A DNA stretch of 64,000 nt from Osmanthus fragrans. Taxonomy: Eukaryota; Streptophyta; Magnoliopsida; Lamiales; Oleaceae. Shown in pieces: positions 24,326 to 36,416 of this stretch. The position numbers and the translations under genes were made by a program. The stretch is from the NCBI GenBank assembly GCA_019395295.1, contig CM033341.1, positions 5,024,501 through 5,088,500 on the forward strand, written 5' to 3'. The notes beneath the pieces are model-generated. The model was given only the letters and a program-made list of their open reading frames with translations, was not told the DNA's origin and searched no databases. Numbering within the stretch: the stretch's first letter is position 1; every line of letters starts with the position of its first letter.

Positions 24326-25971
24326 CTAATACCTCCAAGCTGATGTGGCAACAAGTGGCCTATTGTGCCAGCAAAGCAGCATCTCCTCCTGCTGCTTTGC
24401 CACGTGGAATTCTCTGACTTTTGCTCCCCTCAGTAAACACTTAGCTTGAAAGTCAGCAAACTGACTCAGCCCCACCTGCCTCAGTCCTGCTGCCACAAGC
24501 GCCTGCCTCCACGGCTTTCTGCCGCAGCCGGCCGCCTCCACTGCCTCCATAATCTTAGGAAGAAACACAAAAGTCTCGATCTTTCTTATCCAATCCTCAC
24601 CTCCCCCACCGCCGCGCCGCCACCGCTGTTGACGTTTGCAGCCTCCAGTGACTCGAATAAAGTGGAATAAAAATCTAGACCATCAGTCACAGCCTGGTGA
24701 AACGAGGGCGCTTCAAATCCCATCTGCACTTCATTCTCCACGTGCACCACCACAAGCGGTGAAATTCCGCGGAGATCATTGAGAAACCCTGTCCCGACAT
24801 GCTGGAATATTGCTGGAGATAAAAGAACCGCAACATTTTCCCCATCCATCAATTTGATGGCCTTGAAAGATAAATACTCAAAGGTACTTATCCAAACAAA
24901 GTCTATGTCGAGCCTAATATTCAGCTCACGTGCAAACTGAGACAAATTCTCTCTGATCAGCCTTGCTTCCATTGCATAATCTTCAGGAACTATAGCTGTA
25001 ATTCGAAGCAGTGCTGGGATAGTTTTACCCGACTCAGCTTTATCAGCTAGCTCTTTCAAGAACGAAGCCCATTGGCTGCCAAGCCCGATATCAAAGTCAA
25101 TGATGTGGACATGAATGCAGCCCTCTATGGCTTCAAGCACGGCTTGGTTAGCCGTAAAGCTTGAGAACATGGGAATTGGGGAGATGCCTGAGAATATTGT
25201 CTGTGCTTTGATGGTCTGGATGATCTCTGAAGAGCTGGCAGGGCTAGGCTGTCGAGTCAACCCGGAGAGTAGGGATTGGAGGGCTTCTTTGAAGTAGAAG
25301 GCAGCTCTCTGGAGGGGTTTTCCGGTGGGAGACCTCAGCTGTTGATTGAGACGTGCCAATGATACCTGCCCGACTTTTAGCGAGTTGGTATCGAAGCACT
25401 CAGCAAATCGGATTAACTCTTCTACGTAATCGAATCCCACATTCAAGTCATTGTTATTCAAATTTTGGATTTCTCCAGATAGCTCAAATGGGTGGATGAT
25501 ATTATTGTTATGACTCAAAGGTGCAGTAGTGATGATATCAGAGAGAGGACTAAAATCAGATGGCTCAACCCGAGTTAATGAATCAAAGGAGCTTATAGGT
25601 GTGAACTCAGGGATCGATGCATACTGCTGATCACAGAGAGTACCAAGTTGAGAAGCAGGTTTTGAAACAGGGATCAAATCGTCATCCAAACCCAAATCCC
25701 AATCCTCAAAGTGGTGGTTCAACGCAAGATCTCCCAGTTGAAGAGAATCGTCAGGAATTGTTGAAATACCAGCTGTGGTACAATTCGATATGGCCTTTTT
25801 GGCAACAGGAATCGGGCTTCCGTAGAGTTCAAGAACCGATTTTGGCTCGTAGGGAGAGGTAGTGGGGGCGGTGTTGCCCGGAGAAGTGGTGGTCCAGGTG
25901 GTTGTCGTAACCACTGGTTTCGAGTTCAATGATTGGTTCTTGTGATTATTTCCAGAAAAGGTTACTTTCAT
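24326..25971 (-). CDS. GRAS transcription regulator, HAIRY MERISTEM/SCL6-like (one frameshift)
   Basis: Single-exon gene. From the ATG at 25971 the frame runs 461 codons to a stop at 24586. The family's C-terminus continues in another frame (WIRKIETFVFLPKI, LSQFADFQA, FHVAKQQEE) to SAWRY and a stop at 24326. One missing base in the G run at 24603-24607 explains this; with it the protein would have 548 aa, normal for the family. Domains: variable N-terminus; LHRI about 180-240 with ELIRFAECFDTN, LARLNQQLRSPTGKPLQRA and AFYFKEALQSLL; VHIID near 286 (VHIIDFDIG); PFYRE region; SAW end. HAM/SCL6 proteins keep shoot meristem cells undifferentiated in the nucleus and are normally silenced by miR171. 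Either a pseudogene or an assembly error. Confidence 0.85.
25343..25363 (-). promoter_or_regulatory. Degenerate miR171 target site in the GRAS gene
   Basis: HAM-type mRNAs carry a miR171 site in the codons for ILARLNQ. Here the protein reads SLARLNQQ. Against miR171a, pairing is kept at miRNA positions 1-8, 10-11 and 13-18 and lost at 9, 12 and 19-21. Whether it is still cut is unknown. Confidence 0.6.
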
Positions 25972-27092
25972 TTCTCGGAAAGGAGAAAAAGGAGGCGAAC
26001 AAAACCCTAATCTAAAGCTAAGAGTATTCCTCTCTTACAATACAAAGTTTTTGTTGATCTTTCAATGGCTTTATGTGTTTCCTATGGAAGAAGTTGAAAA
26101 TGCCAGGGTGCTTTTTGGTGGTGTTGATAATGATTCTTGGCTTTTTATCTTAGCGTGCATGGGTTGTATAACGTATTCGTGGGGTGGGGTGGGGTAGCAT
26201 GGCACGTGCAAAATGAAATAAAGTCTATGTAATGGACGATAATAATACTATCTAGCACCATTGTTATTGAACATCAGTCTAGATGTCGGCGTGTCATAAG
26301 TCTAATAAACGAATCACAAATTCTTGTATTTAATCGAACCTATAATTTAATGATATAAATGTTGTCACTTATATCAGTATTAAACACCAATAATGATGAA
26401 TATCATTACTCGATGGACAAAATACAAGTAGGGCATACAAATCAGAAGATTAGAGAATTGATTGATACATCTCTTGGAAGCTTGTTGTTGAAGGCTTAGA
26501 ATCAACACTTTGTTGTGTTACTTTCTTGGATTCTTGATCGATCAGCTTCCTTTAATTGTTGCCTGGTTTTGATTTTCTGGCATCAAGTGGATTTTTAGTG
26601 ATTCACCTTATTACCCTTTTCTTATCTTAATTATTTCGATCTTGGTATAATTCTGTTTTTCATTTTTCAACCATATAAATGAAAAATATGACAGTTATTA
26701 ATCACATTCAAACACCATTTTTTACTTTCTATCTCTTATGTGAGGTCCACAACGACTATATTTTTCATTCTCATTCTATAAATAATGAGAATCAAACGGA
26801 GCCTGAATCATTCTCCTTCATTGTACTAATTTCTAGGTTCATTTCCCGTTGAAAGGACTTGATCTAATATTGTATGGCAAATATGCTCTGCTTGTATAAA
26901 ATTCAAGAAATTTTAATGTGTGAAATCGAAAATAGAGACTACTCTCCTGCGAATTACTTTTAAGCGGCGTATTCCAAGAAAGGCCAAACAGTGTCAATAC
27001 GTTCTTCTATTTGCATCTAAAAGGAAAATTTGACTTAAAAAAGGACCGCATCCGAATTGTATGCAACTTATTTTTCTCCACTATTACTGTTA
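25972..27092. other. Upstream region of the GRAS gene and intergenic DNA
   Basis: Contains the presumed GRAS promoter and leader (to about 26150) and no other gene. A dispersed repeat at 26655-26806 recurs at 49092-49244. Confidence 0.5.
26655..26806. repeat. Dispersed short repeat, copy 1 (second copy 49092-49244)
   Basis: Shares a block of about 150 bp with 49092-49244 (TCAATCACATTCA-like, TTTTTACTTT, CGACTATATTTTTCATTCTC, AATGAGAAT). The right end, AATCAAACGGAGCC, resembles a Tourist-like MITE terminus. Confidence 0.55.
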
Positions 27093-27643
27093 GGGTCCGT
27101 TTGATACTAAGGGTGAAAATGGGTGGAAAGGAATTGAATTGCAGGGAATTGAATTGTCTGGAATTGTTTTACCGAGAATTGAATTAAAGGTGTTTGATTG
27201 GTATAATTTTCCACATTTCTATTATAACACGTTAGGCTTTATTTTTTAATGCAAATTGTCAATTAAATGAATAAACTTTTTTACCATTGGGGACAAAATA
27301 TGTTTAGATTACCAAAAAAAATTAAAAAAATAATTTTTTATTTTTTATTTTTACGTTTGACTTTGTTTTGCATGAAATTTGTCAATTAAAGGGATAAATT
27401 TTTTTACACTTTATCTTAGAATTTGTTTATATTGCTAATAAATAAAAATAAAAAAAGGTGGAAACCAATTCCCACCTATATAGCAAGTCATTGAATTTCA
27501 CGGAATCACGCTTCAAGTGGTTGTACCTTGGAATTGGGTGGAAATCAATTCCATGGAAAATAAACGCTATCAAACAGCACAAAAGTGGAAGTTGGAATCA
27601 AATTCCAACTTTCAGGAAAAATTTGGGCGTATCAAACACACCC
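27093..27643. mobile_element. Tourist-like (PIF/Harbinger) MITE
   Basis: 551 bp with ends GGGTCCGTTTGATA and TATCAAACACACCC, flanked by the 3-bp duplication TTA (27090-27092, 27644-27646), the standard Tourist target. Internal subterminal motifs (GGAATTGAATT, ATTGTCAATTAAA) recur in the other copies here. Confidence 0.8.
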
Positions 27644-27679
27644 TTATTACTTTGAAGATGCTGACTCTATGTACACGTA

Positions 27680-28149
27680 GGCCCAGTTTGATAACCAATT
27701 TTTTTCATGAAAAGTGGAAAAAAATTTCCATTTTTCACAAATTTTAATGTTTGATTGGATAAATTTTCCTGCAACTTGTTTTATTTCTTTTAGCGAGTCT
27801 CACTGCAAATTCCACTCAATTGATGATTACGAGTGTTTTTTTTTTTTTGCAATTGGAAAATTTTTAGCTTCAATTGTAAAAAAATTTATCTATTTAATGA
27901 ATAATTTTCATAAAAAAAGTCAAATGAGTGGTATTCGATTTTTCCTTTTTTTTTATGGACAATTTTCATGAAAAATAAATTCAAACGAATATCAAAAGAT
28001 CCAAAATTTCAAAAAATTTCGGATGAAAAATTATACCAATCAAATATAATTAATCGACAATTTTCGATAAAACAAGTTCTAGGCAATTCAATTCCCTGTA
28101 ATTCATTTTTTTCACTCAAATTTCATTCTTGCAATCAAACGGATCCGCA
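27680..28149. mobile_element. Tourist-like MITE
   Basis: 470 bp with ends GGCCCAGTTTGATA and ATCAAACGGATCCGCA, 36 bp after the previous MITE. A TA(G) flank occurs on both sides. It shares AATTCAATTCCCTG and TCAATTGATG-like internal sequence with its neighbours. Confidence 0.65.
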
Positions 28150-28459
28150 TAGTATCACTTTCTATATTGCAAATATTCCTTTCGGGCGAGACCTAAATTT
28201 GACCCTCTTTTCTAGTCATTTCATTTTACATGAAGTCCTTTTGTTTTGGGGTAAATGGGATGCCGAAAGTTAGAATTTGAAATTAGAAAAATCTACATTA
28301 TAAAAATTAATTAATTATTGTTTTATGCTCTAACACTGTGCTACGATGAATCAAATCAAACGTGTTATCCGTACAGGTATAAACCCTAATATTCCCTTTT
28401 CTTGTTCAGTAATGTCTTGTCCATATTAACTTGTCATATATTTTCCTTTTCTTTGTTTA

Positions 28460-28634
28460 GCCCCAGTTTGATAGTTATTTTTGGAGAAAAAATGAATTTT
28501 TTTTTTTTTTTTAATGTGATGAATGGTGAATATATAGTTGAAAAAGAAAAAAAAAAGTTGTTGATGTGTAAAAAAAAAATGATTAAAAATGAGTAAAAAA
28601 ATAGGAATGAAAAAAATGTGTACCAAACAGGGAC
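28460..28634. mobile_element. Tourist-like MITE, short
   Basis: 175 bp with ends GCCCCAGTTTGATA and TACCAAACAGGGAC, flanked by TTA (28457-28459 and 28635-28637). The interior is almost pure T on the left and A on the right. Confidence 0.75.
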
Positions 28635-28637
28635 TTA

Positions 28638-29765
28638 GTAAATTGTGTAAGAATTTTTACAACTGATTAGCCTGCCAAATCTGTGGAGGAGAACCCTGGG
28701 GTGGGGGAGGGGGTGTTGATGAGTAATGTCATTCATCACCGTTGATTTTAATCACTAATTTTGGTGACAATTACATGGAATTAAATGATGGATTCATTTG
28801 AATGCAAAATCATATTATTCATTTAATTAAACTTATAAAGTGTAAACACTTAAATTATTATTGATGCTAGATAGCATTCGGTGTTGAAAAGACTCTCATT
28901 GGAAAACAAATAACTTATATAAAATGAATAATGATGGTTGCAGGGTTAAAAATCAGGGAAAGTGTGGACAGACTGAATTGACAGCATTTCATTGAGTTTT
29001 TTTTTTTTTTTTTTTTTTTAATTTTCAAATTGTTCATTCATGCTTTGACACGTGTCTCCTTGTTTTTATCCCTGTTTTTGTAGCATCTCTCGTATAAAAT
29101 CCCACTTTTCAAGCTTTAATGGAAAAGATAAGGAATTCCCAAACTTAACTTTTCCAGGAGACTCCTATAGACTTATCATACAGCTTTCTAACTAGTTTAT
29201 TCACTTTTGTCAAAGGTAACCTAAAAAAGTTAAATTGGACTGCTCATTTTTAGGTTTCTATCATTCAATGTACGCTTATACTTAAATTAATTGAATTCAC
29301 TCAAAAGTAAAGATCTTATTGTATGCAATTCTATTTTGTGGAATATGATAAAATTTATGTTTAGAGTTCTTGAATCACATATAATAACCAGAAATTTATA
29401 ATAGAAAAGAAATAAGAGACATTTGTGATATATTTTTTTAAATTTTTTTTTTTTTTTTACTTAGATCCAACATATTATTATGTGCATGCTACTCAAGATT
29501 CAAATAATTGATGATTCTTCTCTTATATATCTGAATTTTCTTGATATTACCCTTAAGCTTACATAACTTTGTTGTATGAACAAAAGTCATACATCGACTA
29601 GTCATAGACATGGTTTTTGATTTATAAGAAGATTATGATACTATATTTAATAAATTAACCTTTTGAGATTCAACTCCAACCTATCAGAGCCAAGTCCCAA
29701 ACTTAGCCGTGCGATGTGCTAGACGATGATTCTCGTTCATGTGCAAAAGATCCATACAAAGGTGT
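28638..29765. other. Intergenic, no gene recognised
   Basis: AT-rich with a T run at about 28999-29022 and another near 29444-29458. Nothing else identifiable. Confidence 0.5.
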
Positions 29766-29773
29766 GGTAGGAG

Positions 29774-30391
29774 CACTGGCGGACCCGGGGGGGTCCCGCA
29801 CCTGGGACCCTCCAGTTTTTTAGATTTTTTTTTTTGGTGAAATTACAAAGAATTGTCTTAGGCGAACACCTAATTCTTAAGTTGCAAGTCCATGAATTTG
29901 GTGGACCCTCCAACCCAAGTTTAAAAAAAAAAAAAAATTAGAAACTCAACCCATTTAACCCAAGTACCCAACCAAAAATCGTAAAAACTCAAGTACCCTA
30001 CCAAAAATCGTAGAAGCCTCACCAACACGCATCTAATTTTCGGTTTGTTCTTTTGTTCACTTGAACTTGGCAGTGTGAATCATTTTAGGCTTATTGAAGT
30101 TGGTTTGTCAGTCTGGACTTTGTCATTACTGGTTAGTGGGTATTGGTGAGGCTTCTTTCATAGACCTTGCAGTTTCATTCATCAATGATAATGTCCCAGT
30201 TGATCAGGTTTGTTGTTGGTTCAGACTTCTTTAGTTCATGATATTTTATGTATACTCTTTTTTTTGTGCTATACCCTCAGCTCAAAAAAAAAAAATCGAG
30301 GGCAACACCCCCGTGCTCCCCCGTCCCTTTCTTTACCTCAATATCTTCGATTTTAGGACTTTCCAGCTCTAACATTCTGGTTCTGCCACTA
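29774..30391. mobile_element. hAT-type non-autonomous element
   Basis: 618 bp with a perfect 8-bp target duplication GGTAGGAG (29766-29773 and 30392-30399). Ends: CACTGGCGGACCC and the complement of TTCTGCCACTA, the CAGTGGCGGA-type terminus of plant hAT elements. No transposase. The interior has a CCCGGGGGGGTCCC stretch and poly-A/T runs. Confidence 0.85.
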
Positions 30392-30399
30392 GGTAGGAG

Positions 30400-33300
30400 T
30401 ACCATGACACTAAACTCTTTAAGGTAGTGGAGCTTTCATAGTAAAGCTGACACACTGTGCTAGAGAATATATAGAAATCAAACGGAGATATGGAGTGTGA
30501 AATGTTCCTAATGAAAGGAGAGACTCTAGTAATGCTTAAGGCAGGGTCATGATGATCAATGGTATAGAGTGGTGCAAAATTTGGTGTTACATTGGAGTAG
30601 TTTTGCACCATTTTTTTTGGAGATGCCCTAAAAAGCCAATTTATCAGATTGAATGAGCATGGTAGAAGATTAAAGGGGTGGTTTTTTTTACATGGCGAAT
30701 GATTTAACCAAAAGAGTTGAATCTATAATTTTTTCGCCGTACATTTCATCAGGTTTTATTAAAATCTATAATTTTTAACAAAATGGAACAAGGGCCATCA
30801 AATGATCCATTGAGGTAGACTGACGGACGGACGGACAGACGGACGGAATCTTAGAATTTCTTTATACGATCATAAATTTTGTGGACAAATACTACTTCTC
30901 AAGCTATCTATTATTCCATTAAATAGGTCTCACTGTCTGCAATGCATGCATGTACATGTATCAAGTATTTTTTATGCCAATTTTCTGGTCTCGCTTATAC
31001 TGAAATCCGTAAGGCTCTGCTTTCGAATTTTCACTTAATTTTTGAATAATAACTGTTAATACATACTGAGTAGTAGTTTAATTTTATTTTCTTTAATATT
31101 TATATTTGTCATTAACTTGATTTTCGAAGTGGAAATATTATATATAAAAAATGCACACGTCACAACCCTGACGAAAGCAATTGAAGCTGGCACTGAGTGT
31201 AAGAATATATTCTGGTGGTGAAGGTGCGATTATAAATTTATAATAAGCTAACCCATTCGTCACAATGAAAGACACTCAATATTGGGGAGGCCTTTTCCCC
31301 CGTGCTTTTGTTTTCAATTTCAACTTTGGAATAAAAGTTTGTATACCTCTTAAAAGTGATTCTAAATTTTATATATACATATTTTAATTTTTAGATAAAA
31401 TAATTCAACATGATTTCAGAACGATCTTGATCTGTATCCAAGTTTGGTTGCCACTCATCTGAAGTAGAAAAGAATTCGACATGCGCGTGAACAAACATAT
31501 GAAGTCAAACTATATATGAAATAATTCTTCTTTCTAACTAAAAATCTGGATGAAGTGATTCAACATCATACGAGAATATATAAAAATCTTGAATTCAAAT
31601 CATGTTGTTACTCTTTTATAAAATTTAGTGATATCAAAATGGAAGGACCGACAACTCAACCCAATCGTGTAGAGATTTTGCTCTAAAATCCTTTTAAAAC
31701 ACCAAAATAAGAAGCGAAGGCAAGCGAATGCCGTGTAGGCGTGGTCCAAATGTCACCCGCCTTTCCATGCCCTTTGTTCATCTGGAACAAGTCAAATCAC
31801 GATCTTAACTCTAGACAATACGATGTCATCCCTCATGGTCTTTGCACCAATAGGTGGCAAGGTGGAGCAACGCCTCTTTGTCGAACCATCTTTGGCGAGA
31901 CGGAAGGGTCTAGCCCTATTGGATTCAACGAATCAAATTCCTTAGGCGAGGCCCAATGCATTGTCAATGATATATAGTTCACAAATCATAGAACTAACAT
32001 CATACGAGAAAAATGAATCTTATAAGAAAACTGTCTTATCTACTCCTAAAAATAAAGGTTGAATCTTAGATGATTAAGGAAGATTTAGTAAATTTTGATA
32101 AAATGAAATGTATGATTGAAAAATTGATAAAGATTGTGAATTCCATGAAATGTGAAGTTGAAACAAGTTTTTTTTTAAAATAAATTTTAAAAAATAGAGG
32201 CTAAACACGAGCTAAATCAAATTATACAACCAACAAGGCACATGGAATTACAGATGCAAGGTATTAACCTAATTCCACACGGATTCCTCCCCTATAAATA
32301 GCTCAACTTGTCCTCATCTGTGCCCCTCTCATCATCCCACTCAAATCTTGCTTGTTGTAGCTTCTCTAATTTGGAACCACATCATAATTTTCAACTCTAT
32401 TATTGTAATTTTCACCATTTCCAAGACTCAATAGTCAATACCTATTAAGTTTTCTATTTTGTTAGAGTGTTAAGATTTTCAAAATGATAAAATTTCAATC
32501 TCAATAAAAAATAGAGTATATCAAGTAAAAGGATATAAACTTATATGCATATTTATCATGATTAGTACGATTATACATATTACATAACATCGACTTGAAA
32601 TAAAACGTCTCAACATTTCAAAATAAGCAAAAATATGAACTTCAAACGTCTTTTTCCGTTCAATTATCTATCTTCAAATTTAAATTTGTACATGACTATT
32701 TGGTGTCTTGAACTTTGGATGTCTCGAAAAATCTGACACTCGAATTGTCGATAAATCAGTTATTTGAAAATTAAAGTCAATATTCTATTGATGGGCGTTG
32801 AACCAATAGAAGACAACCAACTTAATAAAATTTAAAATGCATTCATTTGTACTTTGAATTATCATTATTCTTTTTGTGACAACATGGTTTAAATAGAATT
32901 TCATTTTATGATGATAACAACATTGACATGGTTGTAAATTGTATTGCGAAAAGTCAAAGCCAGGTTACATCGAAATAGTGTTTGGGCATCTTCCCTTTCT
33001 AATATTACACAAAATAGAACTAAATTTAGAATTATAAGTGACATAAAAATATTCTCGTACAACTTAAATAAACACGTACATAAATGTACGACAAAATCAT
33101 ACATGTTCACGAATATCTTGTATTTTAACTATATTTCTTTTTCTTTTCTCATGTCTTAAAATGAATGTCATTATCAATTAATTAATTTAGTTCATTTGCA
33201 ATTCATGAAGTGAAAAAAAAAAAAATTAGTTCTTCATTTCTTTTTTCTATAATGTTTATTTATTATATTCGTAAACTCAAACTATGGATTTCTTTTCTAT

Positions 33301-33547
33301 TTCTAGTCCATGTTTTGGATAATTTTGTTCTTTTTTTTGAAATAAAAATGTCAACAACAAATATTATTGAGTTTAAGTGTTTAACCACTTGTGCAACATG
33401 GAAAAATTAACTTTCTTCAAGGTAAAAAGTAATTTTGTAGTCTAAATAAAAAGAAAAGATAGTTATAATTTATGATGCCTGGAAGCTAGAGTTTATTTGC
33501 AATCTTTCTTCAATTAAATTAAGAATAATCATATCATACGTCTAATT
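30400..33547. other. Intergenic, no gene recognised
   Basis: Contains a GGAC microsatellite at 30822-30846 and a slightly GC-richer block at about 31640-31980 with an unassigned 78-codon ORF. A strong TATA box without a gene behind it lies at 32293-32300. No domain was recognised on either strand. Confidence 0.5.
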
Positions 33548-33564
33548 AAAATTCAACACTTTCA

Positions 33565-33796
33565 CCCCTTCTGGGGTGGCCGAGTTAGTGAAGTAGGTAA
33601 GCGTTGAGATATTTGGTCACGAGTTCGATTTCCTCTACCAATACTTTCTCGGTCGAGTCTGTCACACCGGACTTACCTAGTGCGGTTAACTTGGCTGATG
33701 TGATTTGCAGGTAATTGTGTCAGCCCATGGATTTACCAAGTGCGCATCTAAAGACTGCGAGTTCTCCCATCAACAAAAAATAAAATGAAAAATAAA
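33565..33796 (+). mobile_element. tRNA-derived SINE
   Basis: Flanked by a 17-bp target duplication with one mismatch (AAAATTCAACACTTTCA at 33548-33564; AAAATTCAACACATTCA at 33797-33813). The head has a Pol III A-box-like GGTGGCCGAGTTAGTG near 33574 and a B-box-like GAGTTCGATTTCC near 33620, and the 3' end is A-rich. About 230 bp, normal for plant SINEs. It is not a functional tRNA: no cloverleaf can be closed. Confidence 0.85.
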
Positions 33797-33813
33797 AAAA
33801 TTCAACACATTCA

Positions 33814-35516
33814 ATTAGACAAGAAATTTGATACAATGCTTTTAGAGTTAACTACGGATTATTTTGGTCATAATGAGTAAGTGGTGTCCACACTTGAGGT
33901 TCCATCTCAAAAAGTTAACTAATTAGATCGACCATTTTTTTTATAAAACTTAGTACAATCTCTATATGTAGTTGATTAGGAACTTTCGCATTTATTTCAC
34001 AACGATCATGACCAACTCTAAATTAAATCTCCAAACTACTAATAGAATCTATAGTCACACCTCTTCTTTAAATAATCAATTAAACTACACTAAATGATTT
34101 TAATTTAATCATAATAAGACTTGAGATTTCAATTTATTCAAGAAAAATAGTACAAATTCTTATATGCTGATTATTATTTTAATATTTAATCGAAATGGAA
34201 TTTATCCTTAACAAATCATTTAGAATCCAAAAAGCCTATAAACTTAATTGCTTGTCTTAGATAATATGATTTGATACCAATGATGTAACAAGACATACCT
34301 CATTCGAAAAAGCCTTAAATAATTAAGGGGAATATTAATTCTTAAAGTTAAGTACTTAGGGGTTAAGGTTTGTAAATACGTGGGACAAACGCGGGGGAAA
34401 AGAGAAAGCTTGTAGTGTACAAAAGGGGGATTTGATGGCGTTGAGATTCTGATTAATATCATTCATAAAAAGTGAATAGGGCATGCCAACTTATAAGGTT
34501 ATCTTGTGTATAATCAAATGTATATTTTGTGTATCGAGTCTTGAGATCGTCGATACCTGATTTTATTAAGAAGTAAAATTTTGCAATTGTTGAGTTAGAT
34601 CGATTAAGGCTCATATGTGTAATTCGAATTTAATTGTTTTTGTAACTAGTGCATAGTAACGGCCCACTTTGTCTAAAGCCCCTAGTCGCAATTGACATGA
34701 ATAACATTGAAATGAATCGATTATCAATAGGACTTGGTCGTGAGTTTTGAAGAAATATAAGGAAAATTTATTTTCCAAGGATCGAGAGTTATTTGGAGTT
34801 GGTTGGTTGTATGAACTTTTTTCGTCATTCTAATATGTTCGTTACTAAATTTATTGAAGAGATCTAAAGCAATTAGATATCAATGACCACGACGAATCAA
34901 GTTAATTTTGGTAGTCTGAAGAAATGTCTGAACATGAAAATCCACAAAACTGAAGTACTGATTTGCAAAAATCAGTGCTATTTGTGTCAATGTCTCATGG
35001 GGAAACCCATTTAGGCCTAATGTTCTGTATAGACCCATCTTCAATTCGTGCAGTTTCTCTTGGGCCAAAAGTCACACACAATTACTGTATAATTTCAGTT
35101 TCAGTGTGAAAATATTTAGCCATGGCTGAGAAAATCCCTCTGAATTTCTCTCTTTTTTTCTCTACAAATCCTTCCCATAGCAGTTTTAGTTAATGTACAT
35201 GGAGCAATAAACTTTTGTAATAATAGCATTTTGATCATGAACTTGGTTTAAGCACCTTACTAAAATCATTCTGCCAAGTTTTGCATCTTCATATAATAGC
35301 AATAACTGGACTTAGTCTAGATCCTGCATTCATTTTCTAGTACATTCAGCAGAGCTCTAAGTACTTATATCACAGTTTTACTGGAAAGTTTCTTGCATTC
35401 AATTATCGAGTTTTGGGGTTCACACAAATTCCCAATACATAATTTTTATGTTTAAATTGAAACGTTTCTTGTAGTGTCCAGTACAATTCTGCCTAGAAAG
35501 TCGAACATGTCATTTA
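33814..35516. other. Intergenic, no gene recognised
   Basis: AT-rich. A 62-codon minus-strand ORF at 34880-35068 matches nothing that I recognise. Confidence 0.5.
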
Positions 35517-35902
35517 GGGCCTGTTTGATTGGTCAAGTTTTTCGTAAAAGGTGGAAAACATTTTCCTTCTTTTTACTATTCACCTGTTTGATTGCGCTAA
35601 TTTTTCAAGGAAAACGTTTTCCAAGATACAAGCGATTGATGCACAAAAGTTAGAAAACGTTTTTTCATCATATTGGTGAGAAAACGTTTTCCAACACATT
35701 ACAAAGTCAATGATAAAAAAATTTATCCATTTAATTGACAATTTGTGTAAAAAACAAAGTCAAACGAAAAATTTGTCAGGTGAAAAATGATACCAATCAA
35801 ACACCATTAATTATAATTCCCTGTAAAACAAATTCTCAGCAATTCAATTCCCTACCATTCATTTTTTTCACCCATTTTCCACCATTGCAATCAAACGGAC
35901 CC
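35517..35902. mobile_element. Tourist-like MITE
   Basis: 386 bp with ends GGGCCTGTTTGATT and AATCAAACGGACCC, flanked by TTA (35514-35516 and 35903-35905). It holds GAAAACGTTTTCC palindromes also seen in the copy at 48498-48907. Confidence 0.8.
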
Positions 35903-35905
35903 TTA

Positions 35906-36416
35906 GTGAACTTTCATGGAAAAGCTAACTGAAACCTGAGCTCTTTTAAACTGAGAAATCCTATATTCAAGGTGAACAATGACAGAGAAGATGGTAAGGT
36001 GTAGCATTTAAATGAAGACTACTTTTATGTATTCTCATGAAAGTACTGCGGATCCTTTTGATAATAGGAGATGACAAATCAAACAAGATTATAATCAAGA
36101 AATTGATTGAGCCTAGCCTTTCTACGCTATCAACTATCCTGTTAACTAATGCTTCGGTTCTCTCATTTGTAATAGGGAAAGTGTCCAACTCAGGGTGGAG
36201 CAAGGGAGAAGAAAAGATCATTAGTCACAATATATGAATCTTTAAAAGAGACTACTTTCCAAAATGTCATTCCTCAGCTAAAAGCATAAACGAATGGATA
36301 AGGTACTTTATAGGAACTCATAAAATGTGTATTGGGAGGCAAAATTAAATGAAATTGGAATATTGAGATAAAGAGACGATCCATATGTGCAAAATTGTCG
36401 TGCACTAGTTTAAAGT
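35906..36416. other. 3' flank of the PP2C gene
   Basis: Presumed 3' UTR of the minus-strand phosphatase gene nearest 36416, then intergenic sequence. No separate gene recognised. Confidence 0.4.

Noticed and set aside
31741..31977. 78-codon ORF with normal composition
   Set aside because: No recognisable domain, splice context or promoter; left as unassigned.
33565..33640. tRNA-like sequence
   Set aside because: It has A- and B-box-like motifs but no closed cloverleaf, an A-rich tail and a target duplication, so it is a SINE, not a tRNA gene.
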